Assembly (NCBI RefSeq): GCF_016714285.1
Contig: NZ_JADJNN010000001.1
Span: forward strand, 62,001 to 126,000
Direction of reading: 5' to 3'
Length of the DNA stretch: 64,000 nt
Source of the DNA: Nannocystis sp.
GTDB lineage: Bacteria; Myxococcota_A; Polyangia; Nannocystales; Nannocystaceae
Both the position numbers and the translations under genes were made by a program. Shown piece after piece: positions 29,883 through 40,039 of this stretch. The notes under the pieces are model-generated. The model did no database searches. It was not told the origin of the DNA and saw only the letters and a program-made list of their open reading frames with translations. The first letter of the stretch is position 1. Every line of letters starts with the position of its first letter.

Positions 29883-30738
29883 TCAGCCGGTGGCGGGCGT
29901 ACCTCGCTCGGCGGCAACTCTCCTGGGGGTCGCCGCGGCAGGTTCCATTGTCCGAGTGCCATCCCCGGTGGAGGGATCGACAGCGGGTGGCGTCGTATCC
30001 TGGTAGCGTTCGACGACCCGCAATGTCTGGGCCTCCCCAGTACGCGACGTCCTCGGCCGCGGGCGGGCGAACGGGGTCTCACGGGCGAGCGGCGTCAGCC
30101 TGTCGCTGAGGCGGCGGACTTTGTCGGTACATTCGTGGACCACTCATCTCAACGGGTTGGTGGCGTAGGCGCCACAGGGCGATGCGAGCGAGGCGACGCA
30201 GACGCAGGCGACGACCGAGCGGGAAGTCCGACTTGTGCGCCTCATCATCGATAGATTCGATGATGCGCTGGGCGAGGTCGGGGTCGCGGCGCAGGCGATC
30301 CTGGATGCGGGCCAGCTCCTCCGGGGCATGTGGGCGAGGCGATGGGACATGCCGTGGACCGCGAAGTCGACCTCGGCCGCGTGAGCATCGAGCCTGGTCT
30401 GGACCTCGGGGCGCGAGCGGTCGGCCTCCGGGAGGTCCTTGACGCTGCCGGTCAGCAGGAGGGCGCGCAGGGACGAGCGGCACAATTGCTCGTCGAGCGG
30501 ATCTCGCGGCAGACCACCGGGGGTGTTGGCCGCCTTGCTCGCCACGCGCCCGAGGTCGATCGGGCGGCAACGGAGGTCGTCCATCATCCCGCGGTCGAGC
30601 AGGGCGAGGTTGCTGCTGAACTCGTCGTCGGGCAAGGTCGGGGCATTCGAGCCCCTGGGCGCCTGACTACAGGCCGAAGCCAGGCCCGAGGTGGTCGCGC
30701 CGAGGACACTCCCCTTGTACGAAACTGCGACGTCGCAT
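29883..30738 (-). pseudogene. Tat-type lipoprotein, truncated tandem copy B
   Basis: Tandem paralogue of the gene at 28365-29753. It starts at the ATG at 30738 (MRRRSFV, Tat motif), then GATTSGLASACSQAP, SSNLALLDRGMMDDLRCRPI, DRSRPEVQTRLDAHAAEVDF (identical to copy A), HECTDKVRRLSDRL and VVERYQDTTPPAVDP. It stops at 29883, lacking the helical and hydrophobic C-terminal 170 residues of copy A. Frames change at least twice. Probably a duplicated gene that lost its 3' part. Confidence 0.55.
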
Positions 30739-30791
30739 CGACGCCGACCGTACACGATCTCAGCGTCCCCGCGAACGTCTCCCCGGCCGCA

Positions 30792-32507
30792 TTATTTACG
30801 GTCGGTCACGCCGGGCGCCGTGGAGCAGCTGGCCTGCGCGTCGAGCCAGCGCAGCATTTCGACGTCGAGGACCCGGCGCGCCGGTTTTGAGCTGCACCGC
30901 CGATACGCCGTTCGCCCGGGCAGCGCCACCGCGCGAGGCGCGGAAGCTGCCCGCCGGGAGCTGCGGCCGCACCGCCGGCGGCCGATGCGATCGCCGCGGC
31001 GATAGTCGACGAAGGGGTTTTGCTCGCCGAGCTCGAGCTCGACCGCGCGCGCGAGCGCCCCGCATCGACCTGGCCCTCGAACTCGACATAAACGACGTAG
31101 CGGGCGGTGCAGCCCTCGCTGTCCCCCGTGCACCGTGAAGTCGACGAGGCATCGGCGCGACCGACCAGGCGCGCACTGGCCTGCTCGACCGCCGCCAACA
31201 GGCTTTCCGGTGGAGTGCTCTACCGACGAGGTCGAGGACGGTGCCCCCTGCCGCCAGGCGAACGACAGCACGGGCTCGCTCGTGCCAGCCCTCGACGCGG
31301 ACGACGTCGCGGAGCCGGTAGCGGCAGAGGCCGCCGCGGTTGGTGAGCACCACCTCGGTGCGCGCCGACCTCGAGAGCGCCTCGACGCCGACCGTCTCGG
31401 GCTGCCTCGCCGGTTGCCGCGCCCAGCGGGATGAACTCGAAGTGGGCTGTCCTGGGGTCAGAACATAACGCTCCGGGCGATCGATCTCGAGGTTCAGGCC
31501 GATGATCGCCTCGGAAGCCGAATAGCACGATGTGTAGATCGGGAGGTCGCCGAGCGCCAGGCGCAGCGGGGCAAGTATGCCGCGAATCCCCGGTGATCAC
31601 CGCCATGGCGGCGTAGCGCAGCCGCGGCCACACCCGGCGCACATACGCCGCGTCGCCACGCGAAGGCCGCGGCGACCTCGCGGGCCCGCGTGGGATCTGG
31701 ACGCAGGCGGGCCGCGATCGCGGCCCGCTGCACCGGGTCGAGCACGAGCCACGACCGATTGACCGTCGGCCAGGTCGCGCACGGAGGTCCTCCTGCCAGA
31801 CCTCGAGCATCCGGCACCCACCTCGAGGAGGTGCGGCGCAAACACGCCCCAAAGAAACCGCGTCGACCGCTCGCGTAGCGCGAACAAGGCGTGCAGGTAC
31901 CATTGCGAGGAGATATCGTCGACTCGAACACCGGCCACGGTGAGGTCCACAGCAACTCGGCGAATCGTCGACCGCCGCAGGCCGCCGGTCGACGCCGATC
32001 CGACCGGGATCCCCGGGCGTGCGCTGCGACCCGCCCGCGCCGATCAGCGCGAGCCCGGGGTGTGGTTCATCCCCACCGGGCACCCCTGAGGTCGGCACTG
32101 CCGGGATGATCCCGGCGTAGTAGCGGGTGAAGGTCGCCTGGTGCTTCGGCGGCGTCAGGATGAGATTGCCCGTGCCGGTCGACCCCGAGGTCCTGGGCGA
32201 AGAAGTCCACGCGCTCCGCGACCAACGTTTGTTCGCCTCGCGCCATGCGATCGATCGCCGGCGCCAGATCACCGTGGCGAAGCAAGGGCACCGCGCGCCG
32301 CCACGCGGCTGGTCGCGCTGCGGCGCGTCGAAGTGGTGCGTTCGTCCGGACCTCGGTCCCCGCATTGTCCGCGAGGATCTCCCGCAGGTCGCGCGGGCGA
32401 TCTCCGGCGCCAACCTGCATGCCACGATCGAAGCCCCGGAGCAGTTGCCGGGCTCGCACGCGATCGACGCCGTGAGACCATCCCGGACCGAACGGATCCA
32501 CCGACAT
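30792..32507 (-). pseudogene. GH3-family acyl-acid amido synthetase, many frameshifts
   Basis: From an ATG at 32507 (MSVDPFG). Adenylate-forming motif TSGSTGTGN with upstream IDRMARGEQTLVAERVDFFA and downstream ILTPPKHQATFTRYYAGIIP is the GH3 signature. Later blocks: GVRVDDISSQWYLHALFALR, LTNRGGLCRYRLRDVVRVEG (the GH3 beta-domain loop) and the C-terminal VVYVEFEG. About 570 residues in total, as expected, but five or more frame changes. GH3 enzymes in plants join amino acids to jasmonate or auxin; bacterial ones act on unknown acids. It directly follows the P450 gene, so oxidation followed by amide formation is a reasonable guess. Confidence 0.65.
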
Positions 32508-32574
32508 CTCGCGTGACGATGCCACCGCCACCGCGCCGCTGCAACCGGGTCCGTCGCGCAACGCCGTCGGTGGG

Positions 32575-32593
32575 GGCGGGTCTCAGACCCGCC
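32575..32593. terminator. Perfect hairpin overlapping the P450 stop
   Basis: GGCGGGTCT and AGACCCGCC form a 9-bp inverted repeat around a single base, so an 8-bp stem with a 3-base loop is possible. It overlaps the TGA of the P450 gene. There is no T-run, so it may attenuate rather than end transcription into the GH3 gene. Confidence 0.45.
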
Positions 32594-33928
32594 GATGCAC
32601 GCGCACGCCGATCTTGCCAGCAGGTCCGACCGGCACGTTGACGGTGGGCGTCGCTGTTGCCGGGCTCGGGCGTGAAGTCGAAGCGCTGGGTTAGCAGCGA
32701 CAGCACGATCTTCGCCTCGAGCAGCGCGAAGTGCTTGACCGACAGCTGCGTGGACCGTTGAGGAAGGGCAGCCGTGGCAGGCCTGGGCCTGCGACTCGCC
32801 GAGGAAGCGTCGGGACGGAAGGGCCTGGGCCACGTGCAGGTCGCGGTGAAGCGCCTGTAGGTGCAACATCACGAAACAGCCGGCGGGGACGTGGTAGTCG
32901 ACGAAGTGATCGTCCGCGAGGGTCTTGCGGTTGACGATCGGAACGACGTTGTAGATCCGCAGCGCCTCCTTGAGGCAGGCGCCGGCGTAGTCGAGGCGCT
33001 TGAGCGCCTCGTACTCGGGCATCCTCGCGCCGACGAAGACCTCGTCGGCGGCGTCGCGCAGGCGCGAGGCACTCAAGGTGGCGCATCAGGGCGTGCAGGG
33101 TCCAGGTGAGCATCGCGCTCGTGGTCTCGTGGCCGGCGAAGAGCATGGTCTTCAGCTCGTCGCTCAACGAGCGTAGCCGTGTCCTCGGTCCAGCTCGTCC
33201 TCGACGCTGACGAGCAGCATGTCAGAGCATGTCGAGCGCGGGTCGCTCGGGCTCGGCCTGGCGCTGGCGCCAGCGGGCGTCGATCCTGGCCCGCAAGTAC
33301 AGATTTAGCTCCCGCAACGTCGATCGTACTGGAAGCGGGCGGGGATCGGCAGGTGGGCGCGGGCGGGCAGCCACACCCGGCGGTTGGCCTCGGCGACCAG
33401 CGGCTCGTAGAGGCGCGGGAGCACATCATCACTCTCCTCCGGCGTCATCGACAGCGCGGCCTCGGCGATCACCTGCAATGTGAGGCGGCGAAACAGCGTG
33501 CCCACGTCGACCACGGCGCCGCGCTGCGCGTGCTCGGTGAGCGACTCGCTGCTGCGGTCGACCGCGCGTGCGTCACGTCGGCGAGGTTGCGCAGGCTGTC
33601 GATGCGGAAGGCCCTGGCAAGGGTGGCCCGCTGGCGCCGCCACAGCGGGCCGTCGCTGGTGAGCAGGCCATCACCGAGCAGGTCGAGGAAGGTGCCATGC
33701 TGCGGATGTCCCTGGCGTAGTTGTCGGCGTTGCCGAGCAGCACGTGGCGGACGACCTCGGGGTCTGCGCTGACGATGTAGGTGGCACCAGAGAGCTTGAA
33801 GCGGAGCGTCGGGCCGTGCTCGCGCAGCCACACCTCCATGGCGTCCCATGTCGCGGCGGTGAGCAGGCGCGCCGCGTGGCCGAGGACGGGCAGATGCTGC
33901 GGCGCGAGGGGGACCTCTTTCGGGACAT
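32583..33928 (-). pseudogene. Cytochrome P450, many frameshifts
   Basis: About 448 residues from an ATG at 33928 (MSRKEVPLAP after repair) to a TGA at 32585-32583. P450 landmarks: I-helix AGHETTSAMLTW, the ExxR helix LKEALRIYNVVPIVNR, the region HVPAGCFVMLHLQALHRD, and the haem loop FLNGPRSC followed by HFALLEAKIVLSLL. The N-terminal half is also typical (MEVWLREHGPTLRFKLSGAT, VRHVLLGNADNYARDI). Five or so frame changes interrupt it. The GH3-family gene follows 75 bp later on the same strand. Substrate unknown; the resemblance is to class E bacterial P450s of the CYP102/CYP110 kind. Confidence 0.7.
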
Positions 33929-34228
33929 GGACGCCGCAGTGTCACGAGGCCAGGCTTGCGATGCAAGCGACGATGGAGCTGCGGCGCGATGCAGGTTGCG
34001 GCGCGAATTCATCGTATCTCCCGGTCGGGCCGAAGGTGCCTCGCCGTCGGCACCTCCTTTACCCACGTACCAAGCGGCGCCCGCATCGCCCCGGCCGATC
34101 GGCGAGCGCTGGGTCATCAACCCTGCCGACCCGCGGATCGTCTACTGCGGGGCCTTCCATGGCATGTTACAGGCCCCCGTGAACGGTGCCCACGGCGAGC
34201 GTTGTATGTAATGGCCTCTTAGTTAAAT

Positions 34229-34289
34229 CGAACCCCCGCGCACCGGGTTTCTCAAAACCGGCTGCTCTGCCTTGCTGAGCTACAGCGGA
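34229..34289 (-). pseudogene. tRNA gene truncated in the T arm
   Basis: The minus strand from 34289 has a normal 5' acceptor half (TCCGCTG), a type I D arm (TAGCTCAG, AGAGC), an anticodon arm with a 1-base irregularity (CCGG, TTTTGAGAAA, CCCGG) and the T-arm start GGGGGTTCGA. After that it stops matching: no T-stem return and no CAGCGGA to close the acceptor stem. The anticodon could be TGA or GAG and is not safe. It looks like a tRNA gene cut at its T loop. Confidence 0.45.
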
Positions 34290-34359
34290 GATCAGGCATT
34301 TTTGGGCCGGCGCGGGGGACACGCGCCGGTTCGCAATCCGTTCCCCGCGGCGGTGTAGT

Positions 34360-34433
34360 GGCGTGCGATGGGACTTGAACCCAAAACCTCCTCGAGTCAC
34401 GGTCAGGCGCTCCACCATTGAGCTACGCACGCC
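34360..34433 (-). tRNA. tRNA-His (GTG)
   Basis: Acceptor GCGTGCG pairs with CGCACGC and there is an additional G at -1 facing C at 73, the hallmark of tRNA-His. D arm GCTCAATGGTGGAGC, anticodon loop CCGTGAC with GTG at 34-36, T loop TTCAAGT. Departures from the norm: C instead of T at position 33, one mismatch in the anticodon stem and one at the T-stem base. No CCA is encoded. The small defects may be sequence errors. Confidence 0.7.
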
Positions 34434-34520
34434 ATAAGCATGGTGCGAAGGTTCGCCAGGATGAGGGATGGAGGCGCGCGCGGACGGTGATTCCGGGGGC
34501 GAGAGGGGAACGATTGACAA

Positions 34521-34594
34521 TAGCGGGGCGGGACTTGAAACCCGCAGCGCTCGCGTTGGCGAGCCCGGCGTGTTACCAATTACACCACCCCGCA
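34521..34594 (-). tRNA. tRNA, isotype uncertain (Gln/Glu-like body)
   Basis: Acceptor TGCGGGG against CCCCGCT, T8, a clean D arm (GTGTAATTGGTAACAC) and a T arm GCGGG, TTTCAAGT, CCCGC whose loop is one base too long. The anticodon arm is anomalous: it can fold as a perfect GCTCGC, CAAC, GCGAGC hairpin that leaves no 7-base loop, so no anticodon can be assigned. Either an indel or a damaged gene. Confidence 0.5.
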
Positions 34595-35152
34595 ACGAGT
34601 GGAGAAACGCGCGATCCAATGTGGGGTTTACCAGAAGGCCCGACCACCCGCGTATCAGCCGGGTGCTCGGACAGCCTGAGGTACAGGCCGAGATATCTGC
34701 TGCCGCGGGCGAGGGGACACAGCCGACGATGCGAGCACTTCGCCTGCGCCCCGTCCGTGCCGGTTCGCAGCCTCCGCAGCCGCATGGCCGCATAGACTGA
34801 CCACAGCCGGGCGACCCTCCTTCACCCGGCGTCGGCATCACGCCGAACGCACGCTCAACGCGGATGACGACGGCCGCGCCCCATAGCAGCGAACATGCCA
34901 CGAACCGCCGGCGCGATCTTCGTGGTCTTATGTTCCGTGCAGCGGGTCATGGCGCGATTCTCGTGTGTGCGGAGAGCGGAGTTTCGATATCACCGCCAAG
35001 GAAGCGACACACGCACCCATCTATCTGAGCTGACCCGCGTGTCAAGCACGCAAATTAAATCTCGGCGGCGCGACACGGCGATGACTACCCAGCCACGCAT
35101 ACCGACGGCGCGACCAGAGGCGCGCGCGCATGCGCTAAGCAGTCCCCGCGCC
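34595..35152. other. 558 bp gap between tRNA genes and the SRPBCC gene
   Basis: No gene is convincing. It should contain the promoter for the minus-strand tRNA genes. Short AT-richer patches near 35,040-35,070 may be part of the promoter of the plus-strand SRPBCC gene. Confidence 0.35.
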
Positions 35153-35579
35153 ATGACCGACGTCACCAGCCTCACCATCGCCGCGCCGCCCGAGCGCGTG
35201 TGGGACGTGCTCACCAACCCGCCGCCACCCCGAATGGAACAACACCGTGATCTCAAAGGTCGCGGCGAGCTTCCGCGAGGGCGGCGAGCTGCGCTTCCGG
35301 CATCAAGATCGAGGCCACCCTGAGATCGGCTTTAGCGCCCGCATCGTCCGCTGCGAACCCGGCCGCGAGCTGGCGTGGCGTAGGCGGCGCCGCTGCTGCC
35401 CGCGCTCGCCTGGGGTGAACATTGGCTTTCGCCTGAGCCCTGCGAAGGCGGCACCCGTTCACCCACGGCGAGCGCTTCCGGCGGCCTCTGGCGTTGTTTC
35501 CAGGCGGCCCGGTCCACGCCCGCGGCATCTGAACCTACGACGGTTTCAACCGCGCGCTCAGCGCTCCAGCGCCGAATAG
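35153..35579 (+). pseudogene. SRPBCC (START-like) domain protein, frameshifted
   Basis: ATG at 35153: MTDVTSLTIAAPPERVWDVL is the first strand and helix of the SRPBCC/polyketide-cyclase-like fold. Later frames carry VAASFREGGELRFR, IGFSARIVRCEPGRELAW, and, after another change, a block reading like GEHWFRL and YDGFNRALSA, in the order seen in single-domain members. About 140 residues in all, with at least three indels. Members bind hydrophobic ligands; nothing here indicates which. Confidence 0.55.
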
Positions 35580-35585
35580 ACCGAC

Positions 35586-35920
35586 CTACGCCGGCGCTGG
35601 CCCGATGTAACGCGCGAGGCCGGAGGATTAGCCGGGCCACAAGCCCGCGACCCGACTGACCGCGAAGGTCGGCGCAAACGCGGCCCGCTCGATCCCCAGT
35701 GTGTCGAGCAGCACTGCCGTGTACAACTCGACGTTGGCCGCCGCCGTAGCGCCCCGTCGGCCGCCCGCTCGACGGCCCGCGCGCCCACGCCTTTGAGCAG
35801 CGGGCCGCCGGCTTCCTCCTGCGCCTCGCGCCCGCTACGTCGGCCCCTGACAGCCCGCCGTGACCACCTGGAGCGCGCTGACCGGTCGGCCTGGTCGTGT
35901 CCTTCTCCGTCCAGGCCACC
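35586..35920 (-). pseudogene. C-terminal fragment of a citrate synthase
   Basis: The minus strand contains NVELYTAVLLDTLGIERAAF and APTFAVSRVAGLW, then, after an indel, a tail like RLILRPRAL / LARYIGPAPA ending at a TAG at 35588-35586. This is the C-terminal hallmark of citrate and 2-methylcitrate synthases (helix before the catalytic Asp-region loop, then the RPRA-Y-IGP tail). Only about 110 of 400 residues remain; upstream, at 35,924, a different gene ends. A clear remnant. Confidence 0.55.
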
Positions 35921-35923
35921 GTT

Positions 35924-36390
35924 TCATCGAAGGCCTGGCCGCCGCCGGCGCAGCGTCCACAGCACCGGCACCACCATCAGCGCCGCAAAGCCGTCCGGCC
36001 CCGCGCCAGTGCGGCCCGGCCCGGCGCTGTCCGCCTCATCAGCGAGCACGTGGTGATTGTCGACGTCGCCGGCCGAGGGCCTCGGGATCCAATTCGGATC
36101 GGCGGTCATATCCCCGGCCGACATGAAGGTATGAAAGCGCGTCACGTAGTCGCCCGGCTGGAGCACCTCGGCCAGCGGTGTTTCCTCGATCTCACCCGTG
36201 ACCACGATCGCGTCAGCGAACTCGGTGCTGAGCGCCTTGCCACCCGCTGCGTCGATCGCCGCCCCCAGCTTCGCTGGATAGTCCGTGGCCTGGGGCCGCC
36301 GCGACCGCGGTCGAGATCGCTGGGATCGACGGCGTTCTTGCCTGGAGCCGTAGAATGACAGCGCCTCGATCGGCCCGGCCGGGACATCAG
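35924..36390 (-). pseudogene. DUF2330-like secreted protein with C-terminal anchor, fragmentary
   Basis: Readable pieces: VPAGPIEALSFYGSRQE, then LGAAIDAAGGKALSTEFADA, VVTGEIEETPLAEVLQPGDY, VTRFHTFMSAGDMTADPNW, and a C-terminal hydrophobic stretch GFAALMVVPVLWTLRRRR. The VTR-F-T-S-DMT-DPNW pattern recalls DUF2330 proteins of myxobacteria, and the hydrophobic-plus-Arg tail looks like a MYXO-CTERM-type sorting signal though no Gly-Cys is visible. At least two indels; the N-terminus is not found. Confidence 0.4.
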
Positions 36391-36392
36391 CC

Positions 36393-36907
36393 TCAGCTTG
36401 ATGCCAGGTGCTTCGGCTGGAGCTGGAGGCCGAAGCGCGGCGCCATGGCGACGAACAGCTGGTGCGCCATCATCGGCAGCTGGTCGTTGTCAGTCGTGAA
36501 CCGCCAGCGCTCGATGAGCCGCAGCGGGTGGCCGCGTTGCGCCCGGTAGAGGCGGGCGAGCTCGAGGTAGGGCTTGCTGCCCTGGACCGCGAAGGTGGTG
36601 AGCAGGCCAAACCCGCGGCGTTCTCGACAAGGGACCGGCGGATCTCGTCGTCGGCCGGTGGCGTCGACGCGGTCAGCTCCTTGTGTGTCGTGCCGCGCTT
36701 GGTGAACAGAGCGGACGCGCCCTCGAGCCCGACGGCGGTGAGGTTGTCGGCGAGCCAGAACTGGAACCCGAGCATGCGGTAGTCGAGGGGGGCGCCGGGA
36801 GTGAACAGGCCAGCCACCAGCGAGATCGCTAGCGTCGCTGCGAGCGCGGGAAACAGGTAGCGGTACAGGTCGGGGGTCCCGGCGGCGACAGGCATGGGAG
36901 GTTCCAT
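36393..36907 (-). CDS. Small membrane protein, unidentified, frameshifted
   Basis: ATG at 36907 or, six codons on, 36895. LYRYLFPALAATLAISLVAG forms a transmembrane helix, followed by DYRMLGFQFWLADNLTAVGL, TKRGTTHKELTASTPPADDE and, after one indel, GFGLLTTFAVQGSKPYLELA and FTTDNDQLPMMAHQLFVAMA. About 171 residues, stop at 36393. I do not recognise the family. Confidence 0.45.
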
Positions 36908-36957
36908 GATGGCAGGTTTCGCCGCGCAGGTAGCCGTTACGGGGCCGCTGCCCCCAC

Positions 36958-37379
36958 TCAGGCGGCGTGGGCGGCGACCGGCGCAATACGGCGGAGGCTC
37001 GGCGGCAGGAGCTGCCGGGGCGGCGAGTCCAGTCGAGGCCGAGCTTGATGATACGTCGCTTCATCGAGTGACGGGTGATGAGGGAGTTTGGCGGCCCCGA
37101 CGAGGTTGCCGGCGGCGCTCAAGGCCTCGACGCACAGGCGGCGCTCGTTGCCGGTGAGGTTGAAGGTGTCGAGGGCGATGGGCTGGGTGACGATCTGCAC
37201 GAGGGTGGTGTGCCACCGCTGCCCGGTCTGGTGGAGATCGAGCGGAACTGCAAGCCAGACCCGTCAGCGGCCGACACCACGGAAACCCACCGCGGAGGCT
37301 CGATGGAGTTGACCGGCGCCGCGTCGGCCTTTGCACCCTGGCGTGGATCGTGAGCGAGGCAGTGGAGACGCATCGACAC
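36958..37379 (-). pseudogene. Fis-type helix-turn-helix protein, C-terminal part, frameshifted
   Basis: Minus-strand blocks TQPIALDTFNLTGNERRLCV, EALSAAGNLVGAAKL and, one frame over, ITRHSMKRRIIKLGLDW make a complete Fis/NtrC-type DNA-binding domain (helix, GN-GAAKLL, turn, recognition helix). The indel lies in a CCCT run near 37,080. The N-terminal part upstream is not identified; it could be the end of a sigma-54 activator or a short transcription factor. Confidence 0.5.
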
Positions 37380-37728
37380 TCAGGCGGCGCTGAGGCCCTG
37401 ATGCGGGGCCCGAGGCCGGCGGCGATCATCGACCTGGGCGGGTTGGTGCGGGCCCTGCAGATGATGGCGCCGCAATATGAAACAGTTGCGGCCGAGACCG
37501 CGCGGGTCAGCCGATCGACTTGGCTAAAGCTCGACACGGAGCGCCACCCCGAGCTCGCGCGCCTCAACATCCCGCTCACTGCCGACGCTGCTCCTGGTCC
37601 ATCGCGGCGAGATCAGGACGCTGGTCGGCGCCCAGGCGGCGGCGACGATCCGCAAGAAGGCCGAATGGCTCCTGAACAGGGCCGAGGGCCGGGGCCTCTG
37701 GGCCCGCCTCTTTGGCGAGCGTGATGCG
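37350..37728 (+). pseudogene. Thioredoxin, frameshifted
   Basis: From a GTG at 37350: RGPRPAAIIDL, then in another frame WAGWCGPCR (active site), then MMAPQYETVAAETA, WLKLDTERHPELAR, and in a third frame RSLPTLLLVHRGEI (cis-Pro loop) and IRKKAEWLLNRAEGRGLWAR. All parts of a single-domain thioredoxin of about 120 residues are present in order, but at least three indels interrupt it and the stop codon seen in the 19119-19207 copy is lost by a missing T. The 3' 88 bp are duplicated at 19119-19207. Confidence 0.65.
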
Positions 37729-37734
37729 CGTCGG

Positions 37735-38028
37735 TCCGTAAACTGGGCCTCGGAGGGCGAGCTTGTGCGGGTCGAAGAGCGCGGGCGGATGCCGGTGACG
37801 ATGCGGACGTGGGCGTCCATGTGGACGCCGTCGCCCTGCAGTGGCGGGAGAAGCGGGCCGTGAGGGCGCGCTGGGCCCGCACGTTGAGGCGTCGTCGCCG
37901 GCGCGGGCGAGATGCTCCGGTGAAGTTGGCGAAGGCGGCGAGCGTGAAGCGGGCCGCGTCCGCGGGGAGGCGGGCCGCCGACTGGCAGCGAGCCGCGCCA
38001 GGTGTGCAGCTCGAGGCCGGTGAAGCGC
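37735..38028. other. 294 bp with unassigned coding-like sequence
   Basis: A minus-strand reading contains HMDAHVRIVTGIRPALFDPH-like stretches with strong third-position GC, so a gene end is likely, but frames shift too often to define it. Confidence 0.25.
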
Positions 38029-38785
38029 TCAGCCGCCGCAGATGTTGATCCGCGCGTTGGCCTCGTCGGCACGAATCCTCAGAGGCCTCGCAGGGCGTGA
38101 TGCGACTGGCACGTGTAGTACGCTGCCAGGCCTCGAAGCAAGCCTCACCGTCCGTGCGCGACGAATCGAGGTCGTCGTGGCAGACCGCCTCGACCTCGGC
38201 GACGGTCGGACCGTCCGGACAGCACTCGACGGGAGTGCGCGGAGAGGCGCACACAGCGCGTTCCTCGGCGACGGGCTCGCCGGTGCTCGACCCCGCGGTC
38301 GACTCGCTGGACCCGCCGTGGTCGGGACAGTGCCAGTCGAGGTCGCGTCGCCGGTCGTCGGGTCCTCGCCACTGCTGCTCGACGAGCTCTCGTCGGTCGG
38401 CTCCTTGGTGCAGGCGCCAAAGGGGGCAGAACGACATGAACACGGCGCAGGACGTGCGTTCGGAGCACAGCCCGACTCTGCGCTTGGCGGCGCCGCGCCC
38501 CGCGCGAACGCCTCAGCTCGCGGCGGTCGCCGCGACCAGCCTGGGTGGCGCGGAGGCCCGGGTGACACCAGCGGTGGTCGAGCTGCCCATGGTCGGGCCG
38601 CCTGTGCTGCCAGGATCGGTCGTACCGGTCGAGCCCATCGTCTTTGCCGGATCCGTCGTGCCGTTCGTGCCCGTCGGATCGGTCGTACCCATCGCGCCCG
38701 TCGAATCCGTCTAGCCCGCCACGCTTGTCGAGCCGCCGGTGCCGTCGCCAGGCATCGCCGGCCGCACCCGATCGCCGCGCTCACT
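38029..38785 (-). pseudogene. Ser/Thr-rich secreted protein, fragmentary
   Basis: Minus strand: repeated Thr/Gly/Asp-rich linker (TDSTGAMGTTDPTGTNGTTD near 38,700), a second Ser-rich linker after FGACTKEPTDE (SSSSSGEDPTTGDATSTG, near 38,390) and then a Cys-rich block (AVCASPRTPVECCPDGPT, EVEAVCHDD, EACFEAWQRTTR, CEASEDSC). It reads like one or two myxobacterial lipoproteins. Frames change at least three times. Confidence 0.4.
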
Positions 38786-39946
38786 GCGGGATCGTGCAGG
38801 CGCACGCGTCCTTGTCGCCGTCCTTCGGCGCATAATCGTGGCACTTCGTCCCGTATTCATCACATAACCACCGCGTGCCCGTTGCCGCACACCGTCAGGC
38901 TGGCGTCGGGTTGGGGATCCGCCGCCCCTCGAAGGGCGGCAACATCTGCCCGACCCTGCCTGGCGCCACTTCACGATCGCCCCGCTTCGGGGTCCGGGAT
39001 CGCCGCCTGCTGCTTGGCCGAGCCCAGGACCACGAAGTTCTCGCTGCCGGCGATCAGGCTGATGCCGTCAGGGCGGCTCAGGTCCCGGAGCGCCGCCAGG
39101 TCGACGCCGCGCGAGCCGGTCTGCCCGTCGGCGCGTCATCAACCTCTGCACCATCCTCCTCGGTCTGCCAGCTGATCACGTACATATTACTGTCGCCGTC
39201 GACCCCGTCGCCACCCCGGCGCACACGCCGATCTTTGAAGGCTTCGCCTTGTCGAGCTGGGTGTCCCCGGCGTCTGCAGCGTCACCGGGTCGGCCTCGAC
39301 CAGCCCGACACTCCTGCGGATCAGCAGCGCCCCCTGTTGACCTGGGGTCGTGGCTGGCCCCGTCGAGCTGGGCAGCGCCTCCGGCGGCGCCATCACGCCG
39401 CCGAGCGGCGTGCCGTCGATCGCGAAAGCGCCGACCCGGCCCGAAGTAGCGAGAAGAACACGATCCCTTTGGCCTCGATGTTGTAATACGAGGCCTGGAT
39501 CGTGTTGATGTCGCCGAGGTCGATCTGACTTCGATAGACGAAGTCCAGCGTGTCCTCGACGTCGGCGATGAGACACGCGTCCCCTCCGGTGCTCTCGTCG
39601 CCCACGCTCGAGCTCTCGCCGCCGTCGCTGCTGCTCACGCTCGCCGCACCCGTGCTCGCGTCCCGCCCGTGCTCGCGTCCGCGGCCCCCGGGCTGCTTCT
39701 CGCCGTGCTTGTCGCGCCAGTCGTCGGCTCGCCGCCGGTGGTCGGCAGCTCGCCGCTCGAGCCGGTCGCGCTCACGCCCGAGGGTGCGCTCGAGGTCGGC
39801 GCCGCCTCGGTCGTCCCCACGTCGGCCACGGACGAGCTGTCCGAGCCCGCCGAGGTCGTCGCGCCGCTGTCACTCGCGCTCGCCCCACCACCGCCGCCGC
39901 AGCCCGCGAGCACCACGAACCCCACCAGTCCTATCCCATATCGCAT
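38786..39946 (-). pseudogene. Lipoprotein of unknown function, frameshifted
   Basis: ATG at 39946 followed by MRYGIGLVGFVVLAGCGGGG, a clear lipobox, and a 90-residue Ser/Thr/Gly linker. The main body reads DACLIADVEDTLDFVYRSQI, INTIQASYYNIEAKGIVFFS, GRVGAFAIDGTPLGGVMAPP, LIRRSVGLVEADPVTLQTPG, LRDLSRPDGISLIAGSENFV. The end is CHDYAPKDGDKDACACTIPQ and a TGA near 38,786. The strand pattern suggests a beta-propeller-like protein reporting values. Several indels. Confidence 0.5.
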
Positions 39947-40039
39947 GTCCCAGTGGACGGGCAGGGCGCCTGCGCTGTCAACTGGCGAGTCCGCGCCGCG
40001 GGCCAAGCTTTGACGACCCTGCCCGCTCTCCTCGCGGCG

